NCBI RefSeq assembly: GCF_027853915.1
Contig: NZ_JAQGLA010000017.1
Span: 41,668-105,667, forward strand
Origin: Saccharopolyspora oryzae
Lineage (GTDB): Bacteria; Actinomycetota; Actinomycetes; Mycobacteriales; Pseudonocardiaceae
Length of the DNA stretch: 64,000 nucleotides
Reading direction: 5' to 3'
Below, in pieces: positions 54,820-63,239 of this stretch; the first letter of the stretch is position 1, and each line of letters opens with the position of its first letter. The notes beneath the pieces are model-generated. The model worked only from the letters and a program-made list of their open reading frames with translations, did no database searches and was not told where the DNA came from. Made by a program: the position numbers and the translations under genes.

Positions 54820-55884
54820 TCACGCGTTGTGGCGGGCGGTGGTGAAGTGCCAGTGGCGGCTTCCGGCGATCCAGGCCCACAGCCCGGTCAGGAAGCGGGC
54901 GACCACCGGATCGGGAAGAGCGGCGGTGGCGCGTTCGGTGTCGTCCTCGAAGGCCCGGATCAGCTCGTTGTGCACCTCGCAGGCCTTGATGAACGCCTCG
55001 TCGAGCGGGAGCTGCTCCTCGGCGGCGATCACGGCCGGCAGGTTGAACGGCAGGCCGTGCTCGCGGATCTCGCGCTCGCAGGAGGCGAGGTCGTTGTGCA
55101 GGGTGGCGATCAGCGACGCCCGCGCGGTGCAGTCCTGCACCAGCGGGTGGGTGTGCAGCTCGTCGGGGAGCTCGTAGCCGTCGAGCACGTCGGTGAGGTC
55201 CAGGCACGGGCGGAACGAGTTCATCTGGCGGTTGGCCAGGTACTGCCAGACCGGCGGCAGGCGGTTGGCCATCCGCCACCCGTTCTCGGCGTTGTACCCG
55301 AGGTAGAGCTGGGCGATGTCGTGCCGCGTGCGCTGCGCCTGCGCCGGGCTGCTGATCCGCTTGAGGTCGTCGAAGGCCTCGTGCTGGGCGCGCAGCACCG
55401 GGTGGCCGGAGCGCTGCTCCTCCCACAGCGCTTGGTAGTCCGGGGTCAGGCACGGCGCGTCGATCGCCGACTGCGCCAGCGACAGGTTCGGTCCGATGGT
55501 CTGGTCGTTGGCGTCGCGGCGGCTGTTGGTCTCGCAGAAGTAGTCGTCCACGGCGGTCTCGGCGACGATCATCTTGCCCGCCGCCGTCATCCGGTCGACG
55601 TCCTGGCTTCCGGGGTGGCACAACGTGATTCCGCGCCCCGGATCGTGCTTGTAGACGCCCTCGACGTTCTCCGCGCTGCCCAGCCCGAGCCCGGTCATCC
55701 ACGCGACGACGCGGCTGTTGATCTCCGCGGCGGCCTCGGGGCGCTCGGGCGGGGCCGGCGGGCAGTGCAGGACGGTGGTCCGCCGCTGCGTTCCCGGTGC
55801 GGTGCAGGCGCTGGTCCCCTGAACGCCATCGGTGTGCCGCTGCTGGACGGGGACCGGTGTTTCGTGCGCGATGAGCTCGATCAT
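54820..55884 (-). CDS. 2-methylisoborneol synthase (terpene cyclase, encapsulin cargo)
   Basis: 354-residue class I terpene synthase that cyclises 2-methyl-GPP to the earthy odorant 2-methylisoborneol. The metal motifs are DDYFCE (Asp113-Glu118) and NDLASCERE (NSE triad Asn264, Ser268, Glu272). A Pro/Thr-rich N-terminal extension of about 50 residues with VLHCPPAPPERPE precedes the cyclase. In other actinomycetes such extensions load the cyclase into family 2B encapsulins. Its ATG overlaps the encapsulin stop by four bases, supporting that role here. Confidence 0.93.
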   Translation of the reverse strand: MIELIAHETPVPVQQRHTDGVQGTSACTAPGTQRRTTVLHCPPAPPERPEAAAEINSRVVAWMTGLGLGSAENVEGVYKHDPGRGITLCHPGSQDVDRMTAAGKMIVAETAVDDYFCETNSRRDANDQTIGPNLSLAQSAIDAPCLTPDYQALWEEQRSGHPVLRAQHEAFDDLKRISSPAQAQRTRHDIAQLYLGYNAENGWRMANRLPPVWQYLANRQMNSFRPCLDLTDVLDGYELPDELHTHPLVQDCTARASLIATLHNDLASCEREIREHGLPFNLPAVIAAEEQLPLDEAFIKACEVHNELIRAFEDDTERATAALPDPVVARFLTGLWAWIAGSRHWHFTTARHNA

Positions 55885-57278
55885 CAGGTGTCCGCCCGGC
55901 CGATCTCGACGTGCTCCAGCAGCCCGACCGCGTCCGGGACCAGCGGCGCGACGCTGTAGTAGGCGGTCACCAGGTAGCGCAGGATGGCCTGGTCGGTGAT
56001 GCCCATGAACCGCACGTTCATCCCGGGCTGCACCTGGTCGGGCAGCTCGGCGGGCTGCAACCCGACGACGCCCTGCTTCTCCTCGCCGCGGCGCATGGCG
56101 ATGATCGAGGTGGTGTTGTGGTCGGAGAGGCCGATCTTGCCCAGCGGGTAGACCGGGATCCCGCGCCAGGAAAGGGCTTTCGACCCGTTCTCCTGGGTGG
56201 TCGCGTCGACCGCGATCCCGCGCTTGTTGCACTCCCGCAGGAACGCCGTGATCGCCTTGGGATGCGCGAAGAACGCGTCCGTCGAGCGGCGCATGGACAG
56301 CAGGTCGTCCAGGTCGTCGGGCGTGGGCGGGCCGGTGCGGGTGGAGATCCGCTGGTCGTAGGCGGTGTTGTTCAGCAGCCCGAAGTCCGGGTGGTGCAGC
56401 AGTTCGCGCTCCTGGGTCTCGCGGACCTCCTCCGCGGTGAGCCGCAGCTGCTCCTCGACCTGGTTCATCGGGTCGTTGTAGAGGTCGGCGACGCGGGTGT
56501 GGACCTGCAGGACCGTCTGCGTCAGCGACAGCTCGTACTCGCGCGGGCCGAGCTCGTAGTCGACGAACGTGCCGGGCAGCTGCGCCTCGCCCAGGTGCCC
56601 GGCGGACAGCGCGATCTCGGCTTCGCCCCGCCGGTTCTGCGGGAGCGAGCGGCGCCGCGCGAAGTCCTCCAGGTGCGTGCGCAGGCTCTCCTCGGAGCCG
56701 AGCAGATCGCGCAAGGCGTCCCAGTTCAGGACCATGATCGTGCCGGCGGTGGCGCACCGCAGCGTCGCCGACCAGGTCGGGTCGTCGACCCCGACCGCCT
56801 CGTCGCCGACCTGATCGCCGTCGGTGATCACGCCCAGGTGGTCGACGGTGCCGTACTCGCCGGTCGCCAGCCGCTCGATGCGGCCGTGCGCGACGACGAA
56901 GACCTCCCGGATCGGACTGCCCTCCGCCGCGAGCACTTCGCCCGGCGTGACCTGTCGGACCGTGAACATCCCGGCGAGGCGGGTGAGCACGTCGACGTCG
57001 GTGTAGCCGCGCAGAGCGGAGAGCTCGGTGAGGGTTTCCGGGATGATGCGGACGTCGGTGCCCTCCTGGACGAATGACACGCGACCGCGCCCGACCTTGA
57101 TCTGCAGGCGCCGGTTCACCCGGTACGTGCCGCTGGAGACGGTGAGCCACGGGAGCTGCCGGAGCAGGTTCCGGGAGCTGATGGACTGCATCTGCGGCGG
57201 CGTCTTCGTCGTGGTTGCGAGCAGCCGCGCCGCGCGGGTCTGCAGGGAAGAGAACTGTTCGGCAGCGGGTGACGACAC
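55884..57278 (-). CDS. Family 2B encapsulin shell protein with cyclic-nucleotide-binding-like insert
   Basis: 464-residue HK97-fold nanocompartment subunit. A short arm (LLRQLPWLTVSSGTYRVNRR) and a cyclic-nucleotide-binding-like domain inserted at about 84-200 (VTPGEVLAAEGSPIREVFVV, GDQVGDEAVGVDD) define family 2B. The rest is the shell domain (YELGPREYELSLTQTVLQVH, GIPVYPLGKIGL, GEEKQGVVGLQPAELPDQV). GTG 57278 has GGGAGG upstream. It is the first gene of the operon whose second gene is the 2-methylisoborneol synthase, its expected cargo. The insert could let nucleotide or another ligand gate the pores (inference from family). Confidence 0.92.
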   Translation of the reverse strand: MSSPAAEQFSSLQTRAARLLATTTKTPPQMQSISSRNLLRQLPWLTVSSGTYRVNRRLQIKVGRGRVSFVQEGTDVRIIPETLTELSALRGYTDVDVLTRLAGMFTVRQVTPGEVLAAEGSPIREVFVVAHGRIERLATGEYGTVDHLGVITDGDQVGDEAVGVDDPTWSATLRCATAGTIMVLNWDALRDLLGSEESLRTHLEDFARRRSLPQNRRGEAEIALSAGHLGEAQLPGTFVDYELGPREYELSLTQTVLQVHTRVADLYNDPMNQVEEQLRLTAEEVRETQERELLHHPDFGLLNNTAYDQRISTRTGPPTPDDLDDLLSMRRSTDAFFAHPKAITAFLRECNKRGIAVDATTQENGSKALSWRGIPVYPLGKIGLSDHNTTSIIAMRRGEEKQGVVGLQPAELPDQVQPGMNVRFMGITDQAILRYLVTAYYSVAPLVPDAVGLLEHVEIGRADT

Positions 57279-57772
57279 GTCACGAACCTCCCGTGGGTGG
57301 ATTCTGTTCGGCGAATTCCAGCCGCCGTTCAGCGGGCAGCACGACTTCCGCTCGGGACGTCGAATCGCGACGTTCCTCCGCGAGATCTGGATCTGGTGTC
57401 GGGTGGCGGGGCATTGGTCGGCGGGGGTGCCGGCGTGCTGCGTGATCGCGATGTTCTCGCAGGTGGCGAACTGGATCGATGCCCGAGTCTATGCGGCGCC
57501 TTTTTGGGTATATACAGATGAACGGGTGATCGCCTCGTCGGTTGTTTTCACTCGGATCAGTGAGGTGTTTTCGGTCGGCTACTTTTGATTCGTCGACCTG
57601 ATTCGGGCTTTCGGAATTCATTTCGGGAAATGCGAGTGGAGATCGTTCCTCTTCAATCGGCGCCGGCGGTCGGCTGCTCCGTGCGGGTGACATCGGACGA
57701 AACCGACGCGGTTCCGGCGGTGGCTCGGGAGACTGGCCCCGCATCGACGGTCCAACTGGGGAGGAACTCGAG
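57279..57772. other. Regulatory region upstream of the encapsulin/2-MIB operon
   Basis: About 490 bases between the divergent encapsulin operon and a small SH3-like gene, with AT-richer patches near 57500-57600. A 14-base palindrome CATTTC-GG-GAAATG lies at 57619-57632. No protein-coding sequence is convincing. Confidence 0.45.
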
Positions 57773-58021
57773 ATGGCGGATGGATTTCCCGCGTGGTACC
57801 GCGCGTACGGGGACGGCGTGAACATCCGGACCCGGCCCGATTCCGGTGCCACGTCGGTCGGCCAGATGCAGACCGATGACCGGATCCTGGTCACCGCGCT
57901 GCCGGTGACGGGTGGTGAGTACGGACCGGCGTGCGGCAGCCAGCCGAGCAACCGGTGGTACCCGGTCGACCACTTCGGCCAGCTCCGCTACGTGATCATG
58001 ACCTGTCTCGAACGGGTCTGA
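57773..58021 (+). CDS. Small SH3-like domain protein
   Basis: 82 residues. AYGDGVNIRTRPDSGATSVG and the following ILVTALPVTGGEYG resemble the start of a bacterial SH3 domain; two cysteines (ACGSQ, MTCLERV) could form a disulfide. There is no signal peptide. ATG 57773 has GGGGAGGAA upstream. It is convergent with the GNAT gene. Confidence 0.7.
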   Translation: MADGFPAWYRAYGDGVNIRTRPDSGATSVGQMQTDDRILVTALPVTGGEYGPACGSQPSNRWYPVDHFGQLRYVIMTCLERV

Positions 58022-58082
58022 CGCAGTCCGGGGCCGGTCGTCCTTTCCCGCGACCCGCCCCGCGACCGTCTCTTGTGGAGGA

Positions 58083-58101
58083 ACCGCCCGTCATGGGCGG
58101 T
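58083..58101. terminator. Short hairpin between convergent SH3-like and GNAT genes
   Basis: Perfect 7-base arms ACCGCCC/GGGCGGT with a 5-base loop, between two convergent stops. Confidence 0.5.
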
Positions 58102-58107
58102 GCGGTA

Positions 58108-58656
58108 CTAGTCCCGTTCGGACTTGCGGGCGGCCGCGTGCAGTCGCGCCTTGGCCGGGTCGGTGGGGTGTGCCCGCGACCGGCTCTGCTTGGAGCTGTC
58201 GCCCTCGGCGGGCGCGTGGCGGACGAACAGCGTGACGGTGACGCTGTCGTTGAAGCCGCACCGCTGCATGAGCTGAGCCGAAGCCGTGTTCGTCTGCTCG
58301 ACGTCGGTGATGATCCTTGTCGCGCCCGCCGCGAACAGCGCTGCGCAGGACTCCTCCAGCAGAGTCCTGGCCAGCCCCTTGCCCTGGTGGTCGGGCGCGA
58401 CGGCGAGCCACTCCACGTACCCCCAGTCCGCGCGCTCGTCGTAGGACAGGGAGCCGAGCACGAAACCGGCCACCTCGCCGTCGGCTTCGGCGACCCAGCA
58501 CGCGTCCGGCTGGGCGTCCAGGTGGACGGCCACGCTGGACAACGACCACGAGGTGTAGGGCATCGCGGACACGTCGAAGACCTGGTTGCCGAGCTCGAGC
58601 ACGCCGGCCAGGTGCGACAACCCCATCGGTGAAAGCTGCACGTCGGATTCACTCAT
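58108..58656 (-). CDS. GNAT-family N-acetyltransferase
   Basis: 182 residues. The acetyl-CoA-binding motif is VEWLAVAPDHQGKGLARTLL (about 80-99), followed by QLMQRCGFN. Substrate unknown. The C-terminal 30 residues are basic (KQSRSRAHP, AAARKSERD) and may be disordered. ATG 58656 lies after a weak ribosome site. It is downstream of the AcoR-like regulator on the same strand. Confidence 0.88.
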   Translation of the reverse strand: MSESDVQLSPMGLSHLAGVLELGNQVFDVSAMPYTSWSLSSVAVHLDAQPDACWVAEADGEVAGFVLGSLSYDERADWGYVEWLAVAPDHQGKGLARTLLEESCAALFAAGATRIITDVEQTNTASAQLMQRCGFNDSVTVTLFVRHAPAEGDSSKQSRSRAHPTDPAKARLHAAARKSERD

Positions 58657-58756
58657 GACGCCACGATTTTCGTGCAGACCAGAACCGCCCGCCACCCCGG
58701 CCCCGGCAGAGCGCACCGGGAACCAGTCTGTCCCCTGTGGATGGATCCGTTCGTCG

Positions 58757-60241
58757 TCAGCGGTTCGGGCCCTGCTCCGGGATCTTGATGCGGTACTGGG
58801 CCATCTTGCGGTAGATCGTCGCTCGTCCGACGCCCAGTTCGACCGCGGCTTGGGCGATGGTGCGACCGGGTTCGGTCAGGCAGCGGATGATCTCGTCGCG
58901 CTCCACCAGCTGGAGCCGGGTCAGCGGGCGGCCCGGGCTGGTGAAGACCTCGGCCGGGAGGTGGTGCAGGTCGACCGTGCGGGCGCCCGACGCGGCCGCG
59001 CGCATCGCTTCGCGGAGCTGGCGGACGTTGCCCGGCCAGTCGTAGGCGGTCAGCGCCCGGGCCGCTGCCGGGGTGAAGCTCGCGTCGCGCCTCCAGTCCT
59101 GGCGGGCGAAGTGGTGGGCGAGGGGCAGGACGTCGTCGGGCCGGGTGCGCAGGGCGGGCGCCTCGACCACCGCATCGATCAACGGGCGCAGCTCCTCGGG
59201 GATCGCGGAGTCCGTCTCGGCGGTGATGACGAACGGTGCCAGCCCGTCGGACCAGCGTCGCGCCGCGGTCAGCAGCCGCGCGAGTTCGGTCGTGGCCCAC
59301 GCGGGGAGGGCCTCCACCGCGGAGACGATGATGCAGGTGCAGTCCTTGCCCAGTTCAGGCGTCCACAGCGCCATCCACGAGTCGACCTCCTCCGGCGCCG
59401 GGGGCCGGACGCTGAGCACGCGCTCGCGCCGCAGCTCCCGGCGGGCGAGGACGGCCAGCGCGGTCTTGCCCGCGCCCGGCTCACCGACGACGGCGACGCC
59501 CAGGCCGTGCTGGAACGCCGCGCGCGCCTGCGCGACCGCGTTGGTCCACGCGGGCGACAGCGCGGTGCAGGTGGTGCCGGTTCGCTGGAGGCGGTCGGCG
59601 TAGACGCGGAACACCGCCCCGCGCGGCATCGGGCGGATCTTGCGCCCGGTGCTGCGCGCCAGCATCAGCGCGGCGGTGTTCCCGGCCGCCGACTGGGCCA
59701 GCGCGAGCAGGAGCTCGGAGGACGAATCCGACCAGGTGGTGAGGTTGATGCTGCCGGCGACTCCGCCGTTGACCGGGTCCAGGACGGGCGCGGCGGCGCA
59801 GGTGTAGCCCTGCAGGCTGGTGCAGTAGTGCTCGTCGGCGCGCACCAGCGACGGCGCGCGGTCGGCCAGCGCGAGGCCGAGCCCGTTGGTGCCCGCGTTG
59901 CGCTCGCCGAAGTAGAAGCCAGGGGCGAGGTGGACGCGGTCGAGGGACCGGTTGATCGCGGTGTCGTCGCACAACCTGCTCAGCACCAGGCCGTCGCTGT
60001 CGGTCACCATCATGCTGACCGGTTCGTTGGCCAGCGTCGCCTGCAGGCCCCGGAGCACCTCGTGGCCGCATTCGTACAGCAGCGAATCGGTGTCCACCGC
60101 ACCGGTGAACGCCGGGCGCATCTCGTCGGCGGTGAGCCCGTAGCGCTCGCTGCGCCGCCAGGAGGCGCGCAGGCGTGGAGCGATCCGGCCGTGCCCGGTG
60201 AGGCACGCCGCTGGGTCCGGGTGGGGTGCGCGTTCGGTCAT
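58757..60241 (-). CDS. AcoR/MimR-type (GAF - degenerate AAA+ - Fis HTH) transcriptional activator
   Basis: 494-residue regulator. An N-terminal GAF-type sensory half (about 25-215; GFYFGERNAGTNGLGLALA) is followed by an AAA+ region with Walker A GEPGAGKTAL (about 258-267), and a C-terminal Fis-type HTH (about 455-490; TIAQAAVELGVGRATIYRKM). The sigma-54 contact motif GAFTGA is absent, and the Walker B position reads CIIVSAVEAL without the usual acidic pair, so it probably works with a housekeeping-type sigma factor. ATG 60241 has GGAGG upstream. It is divergent from the amidohydrolase-DUF59-ADH unit; a perfect inverted repeat lies between them. Confidence 0.85.
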   Translation of the reverse strand: MTERAPHPDPAACLTGHGRIAPRLRASWRRSERYGLTADEMRPAFTGAVDTDSLLYECGHEVLRGLQATLANEPVSMMVTDSDGLVLSRLCDDTAINRSLDRVHLAPGFYFGERNAGTNGLGLALADRAPSLVRADEHYCTSLQGYTCAAAPVLDPVNGGVAGSINLTTWSDSSSELLLALAQSAAGNTAALMLARSTGRKIRPMPRGAVFRVYADRLQRTGTTCTALSPAWTNAVAQARAAFQHGLGVAVVGEPGAGKTALAVLARRELRRERVLSVRPPAPEEVDSWMALWTPELGKDCTCIIVSAVEALPAWATTELARLLTAARRWSDGLAPFVITAETDSAIPEELRPLIDAVVEAPALRTRPDDVLPLAHHFARQDWRRDASFTPAAARALTAYDWPGNVRQLREAMRAAASGARTVDLHHLPAEVFTSPGRPLTRLQLVERDEIIRCLTEPGRTIAQAAVELGVGRATIYRKMAQYRIKIPEQGPNR

Positions 60242-60320
60242 TCCGGCCTCCACGGGGACGCATCGTTGCGCCGACCCCAGCCACGGTAGTGCTAGGAGCG
60301 CCGAGCTTCACCGGTGTGCG

Positions 60321-60337
60321 TGTCTCAAACTGAGACA
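60321..60337. promoter_or_regulatory. Perfect inverted repeat, probable binding site of the adjacent activator
   Basis: TGTCTCA-AAC-TGAGACA, 7-base perfect arms, 80 bases from each divergent start (upstream of both 60241 and 60419). Symmetrical TGAGACA-like sites suit a Fis-type HTH dimer. Assignment to this regulator is by position. Confidence 0.6.
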
Positions 60338-60418
60338 GCCGCGGGCTCCCCGGTGCCGTCCGATCGCCCTAGCGTTCGGACCCGACGTGCCACAGCCGCC
60401 ACGTACGGGAGGGTGCAC

Positions 60419-61417
60419 ATGTACAGCAAGGACGGCGAGGACTACTTCATCGTCGACGCCCACGTCGCGCTCTGGGACGCACGTCCCGACAACCAGCTCA
60501 ACATCCACGGCAAGCAGTTCATCGACTGCTTCTACGACTACCACCGCAACCTGAGCCCGGAATCGGAGGTGTGGCCGTACGAGGAGTACCTCTACTACGG
60601 CGGCGAGCGCCTCCTGCGGGACCTGTTCGACGACGGCTACGTCGACCACGCCATCTTCCAGCCGGCGCACCTCGGCGCCTTCTACCGCAACGGGTTCGGG
60701 CAGACCGAGGAGGCCTTCTCACTCGCGCAGCGGTACCCGGACAAGCTCACCTACAACCACTGCTGGGACCCTCGCTTCGAACAGGCCGGACTGGACCAGC
60801 TGCGGCGCGACGCCGAGCGGTTCGGGCTCAAGGGCGTCAAGCTCTACACCGCCGAGTGGCACGGTGATTCGCGCGGCTACAAGCTGGACGACCCGTGGAC
60901 CTACCGGTACTTGGAGACCTGCCAGGAACTCGGGATCCGCAACATCCACATCCACAAAGGACCGACGATCCGGCCGCTGGACCGCGACGCGTTCGACGTG
61001 GCCGACGTCGACAAGGCCGCCACCGACTTCACCGAGCTGAACTTCGTGGTGGAGCACTGCGGACTGCCGCGGTTGGAGGACTTCTGCTGGATCGCCACCC
61101 AGGAGCCGAACGTGCACGCCGGTCTCGCGGTGGCGATGCCGTTCATCCACACCCGGCCGCGCTACTTCGCGCAGATCATCGGCGAACTGCTCTACTGGCT
61201 CGACGAGGACCGCATCCAGTTCTCCAGCGACTACGCGCTGTGGACGCCGAAGTGGCTGGTCGAGCGGTTCGTGGACTTCCAGATCCCGGCGGACATGACC
61301 GAGTACGCGCCGCTGACCACGGCGCAGAAGAAGAAGGTCCTGGGGCTCAACGCCGCCGCGATGTACGACATCGAGGTCCCGGCGGGCCTCGGACTCGACG
61401 AAGAGGTGGTGGCCTGA
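60419..61417 (+). CDS. Amidohydrolase-family protein of the propane-monooxygenase-cluster type
   Basis: 332-residue TIM-barrel protein closely resembling the amidohydrolase encoded in actinobacterial propane/acetone (prm/mim) monooxygenase clusters (FIVDAHVALWDARPDNQLNI, YDYHRNLSPESEVWPYEEYL, KGVKLYTAEWHGDSRGYKL, QFSSDYALWTP). The usual HxH metal motif reads HVA, lacking the second histidine, so conventional hydrolysis is doubtful. Its role in those clusters is not established; help in monooxygenase maturation has been suggested. ATG 60419 has GGGAGGG upstream. It begins a tight three-gene unit (one-base gap to the next gene). Confidence 0.85.
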   Translation: MYSKDGEDYFIVDAHVALWDARPDNQLNIHGKQFIDCFYDYHRNLSPESEVWPYEEYLYYGGERLLRDLFDDGYVDHAIFQPAHLGAFYRNGFGQTEEAFSLAQRYPDKLTYNHCWDPRFEQAGLDQLRRDAERFGLKGVKLYTAEWHGDSRGYKLDDPWTYRYLETCQELGIRNIHIHKGPTIRPLDRDAFDVADVDKAATDFTELNFVVEHCGLPRLEDFCWIATQEPNVHAGLAVAMPFIHTRPRYFAQIIGELLYWLDEDRIQFSSDYALWTPKWLVERFVDFQIPADMTEYAPLTTAQKKKVLGLNAAAMYDIEVPAGLGLDEEVVA

Positions 61418-61418
61418 G

Positions 61419-62171
61419 ATGTCGCCGGAGGAGCTGGAACGGGTGGCGCGCGCGGCGCTGGGCGAGGTGCTGGACCCGGAACTGGACGAGCCGATCACCG
61501 ATCTCGGCTTCGTCCGCTCCCTGGACGCGACGGCCGACGGGGTGGTGACGGCGCACCTGCGGTTGCCGACGTCGTTCTGCGCCCCGAACTTCGCCTACTT
61601 GATGGCGTCCGACGCCAAGGATGTCCTGAGCGCGCTGCCGGGCGTCGCAGCAGCCGAGGTGCTGCTCGACGACCACCACGACTCGGAGCTGATCAACCGC
61701 GGCCTGCGCGCCGACGCCGGCTACCGCGGCACGTTCGGCGACGAAGCCGAGGAAGACCTCGAAGAGCTGCGCCGGACGTTCCGCCGCAAGGCGCACGCGG
61801 CGGCGATGGAGCGGTGCCTGGGCCTGCTGCTCAAGGCCGATCCAGCGCTTGCCGAGGAGGACCTGGTCGGGGTGACCATCGCCGACCTGCCGGCCACACC
61901 GGCCACCCGGTCGTTGCTGGAGCGGCGCGCCGATCTCGGGCTCAGCACCGACCCGTCGTCCCCGGTGCTGGTGGACGATCGCGGTCGGCCCCACCCGAGG
62001 GACGAGGTGCCGTTCCGGCTGCGCTTCGCCCGGGCGGTCCGGATCTCCATCGAGGGCAACGCGCACTTCTGCCGCGGGCTGCTGCGCACCCGCTACCCCG
62101 AAACCGCCGCCGACCAGACACCCCGTGCGCGGGCGGCCGCGCACGGCCAAATCGAGGAGAACGCATCATGA
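61419..62171 (+). CDS. MIP18/DUF59 iron-sulfur assembly-like protein
   Basis: 250 residues. An N-terminal MIP18 domain (about 5-90) carries LDPELDEPITDLGFVRSLD and RLPTSFCAPNFAYLM with the conserved cysteine. A longer C-terminal helical part (about 100-250) is typical of the version found in propane-monooxygenase clusters. Such proteins help build iron centres. The gene is sandwiched between the amidohydrolase (one-base gap) and the ADH (ATGA overlap), so all three are translated together. Confidence 0.85.
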   Translation: MSPEELERVARAALGEVLDPELDEPITDLGFVRSLDATADGVVTAHLRLPTSFCAPNFAYLMASDAKDVLSALPGVAAAEVLLDDHHDSELINRGLRADAGYRGTFGDEAEEDLEELRRTFRRKAHAAAMERCLGLLLKADPALAEEDLVGVTIADLPATPATRSLLERRADLGLSTDPSSPVLVDDRGRPHPRDEVPFRLRFARAVRISIEGNAHFCRGLLRTRYPETAADQTPRARAAAHGQIEENAS

Positions 62172-63193
62172 AGGCAGTCCAAGTCGTCGGGTACGGCCAG
62201 CCGCTGCGGATGACCGAGGTCCCCGAACCGGAGATCACCGGCCCGCACGACGTGGTCATCAGGATCGGCGGCGCCGGGGTGTGCCGGACCGACATCCACA
62301 TCCTGGAAGGGCAGTGGGCCGAGAAGTCCGGTGTCGCACTGCCTTACACGATCGGGCACGAGAACGCGGGGTGGGTGCACGCGGTGGGCAGCGCCGTCAC
62401 CAACGTCGCGGAAGGCGACAAGGTGATCGTGCACCCGCTGATCACCTGCGGTCTGTGCCGAGCGTGCCGGTCCGGCGACGACGTGCACTGCGAGCAGTCG
62501 AGCTTCCCCGGCATCGACACCGCGGGCGGCTACGCCGAATACCTCAAAACCTCGGCCCGCAGCGTCGTGCGCATCGACGACTCGCTCGAACCGGCCGGGG
62601 TGGCGGCGCTGGCCGACGCGGGCTTGACGGCCTACCACGCCGCCGCGAAGGCCGCCCGCACCCTGCGGCCCGGCGACCGCTGCGCGGTGATCGGCGCGGG
62701 CGGGCTCGGCCACATCGGCATCCAGGTGCTCAAAGCCATCACCGCCGCGGAAATCCTCGTGGTCGATTCCAATCCGGCGGCTGTCGAGCTCGCCGCGTCC
62801 ATCGGCGCCGATCACGGCGTCGTCGCGGACGGCAGCCAGGTGGAGGCGGTGCTGGACCTGACCGGTGGGCACGGCGCCGAAGCGGTCATCGATTTCGTCG
62901 GAGAAGGCGGCGCCACCCGGGACGGCGTGCGCATGCTGCGCAGGGCGGGCGACTACCACGTGGTCGGCTACGGCGAGAACATCGACGTCCCGACGATCGA
63001 CATCATCTCCGCCGAGATCAACTTCATCGGCAACCTGGTCGGCTCCTACAACGACCTGTGCGAGCTGATGGTGCTGGCAGCGCAGGGGAAGGTCCGCCTG
63101 CACACCGCCGAATACCCGCTCGACCGCTTCCAGGACGCTCTGGACGACCTCAACGCCGGGCGCATCCGCGGCCGCGCGATCCTCACCCCGTGA
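62168..63193 (+). CDS. Zinc-dependent NAD(P)+ alcohol dehydrogenase
   Basis: 341-residue medium-chain dehydrogenase. The catalytic zinc ligands are in GVCRTDIH and IGHENAG; the structural zinc cysteines in CGLCRACRSGDDVHC. The Rossmann motif is GAGGLGHIG, and the aspartate in VVDSN favours NAD. In propane/alkane pathways an enzyme of this kind oxidises the secondary or primary alcohol product. It is last of the regulator-controlled unit; no monooxygenase genes accompany it. Confidence 0.92.
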   Translation: MKAVQVVGYGQPLRMTEVPEPEITGPHDVVIRIGGAGVCRTDIHILEGQWAEKSGVALPYTIGHENAGWVHAVGSAVTNVAEGDKVIVHPLITCGLCRACRSGDDVHCEQSSFPGIDTAGGYAEYLKTSARSVVRIDDSLEPAGVAALADAGLTAYHAAAKAARTLRPGDRCAVIGAGGLGHIGIQVLKAITAAEILVVDSNPAAVELAASIGADHGVVADGSQVEAVLDLTGGHGAEAVIDFVGEGGATRDGVRMLRRAGDYHVVGYGENIDVPTIDIISAEINFIGNLVGSYNDLCELMVLAAQGKVRLHTAEYPLDRFQDALDDLNAGRIRGRAILTP

Positions 63194-63239
63194 TCGGAAT
63201 CGCAAGTCGCACCCCGCCCGCGAGCGGTGCGATGGGCGC

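Noticed and set aside
57028..57588. 186-codon plus-strand frame across the encapsulin start
   Set aside because: Mostly antisense of encapsulin and upstream non-coding DNA; no domain.
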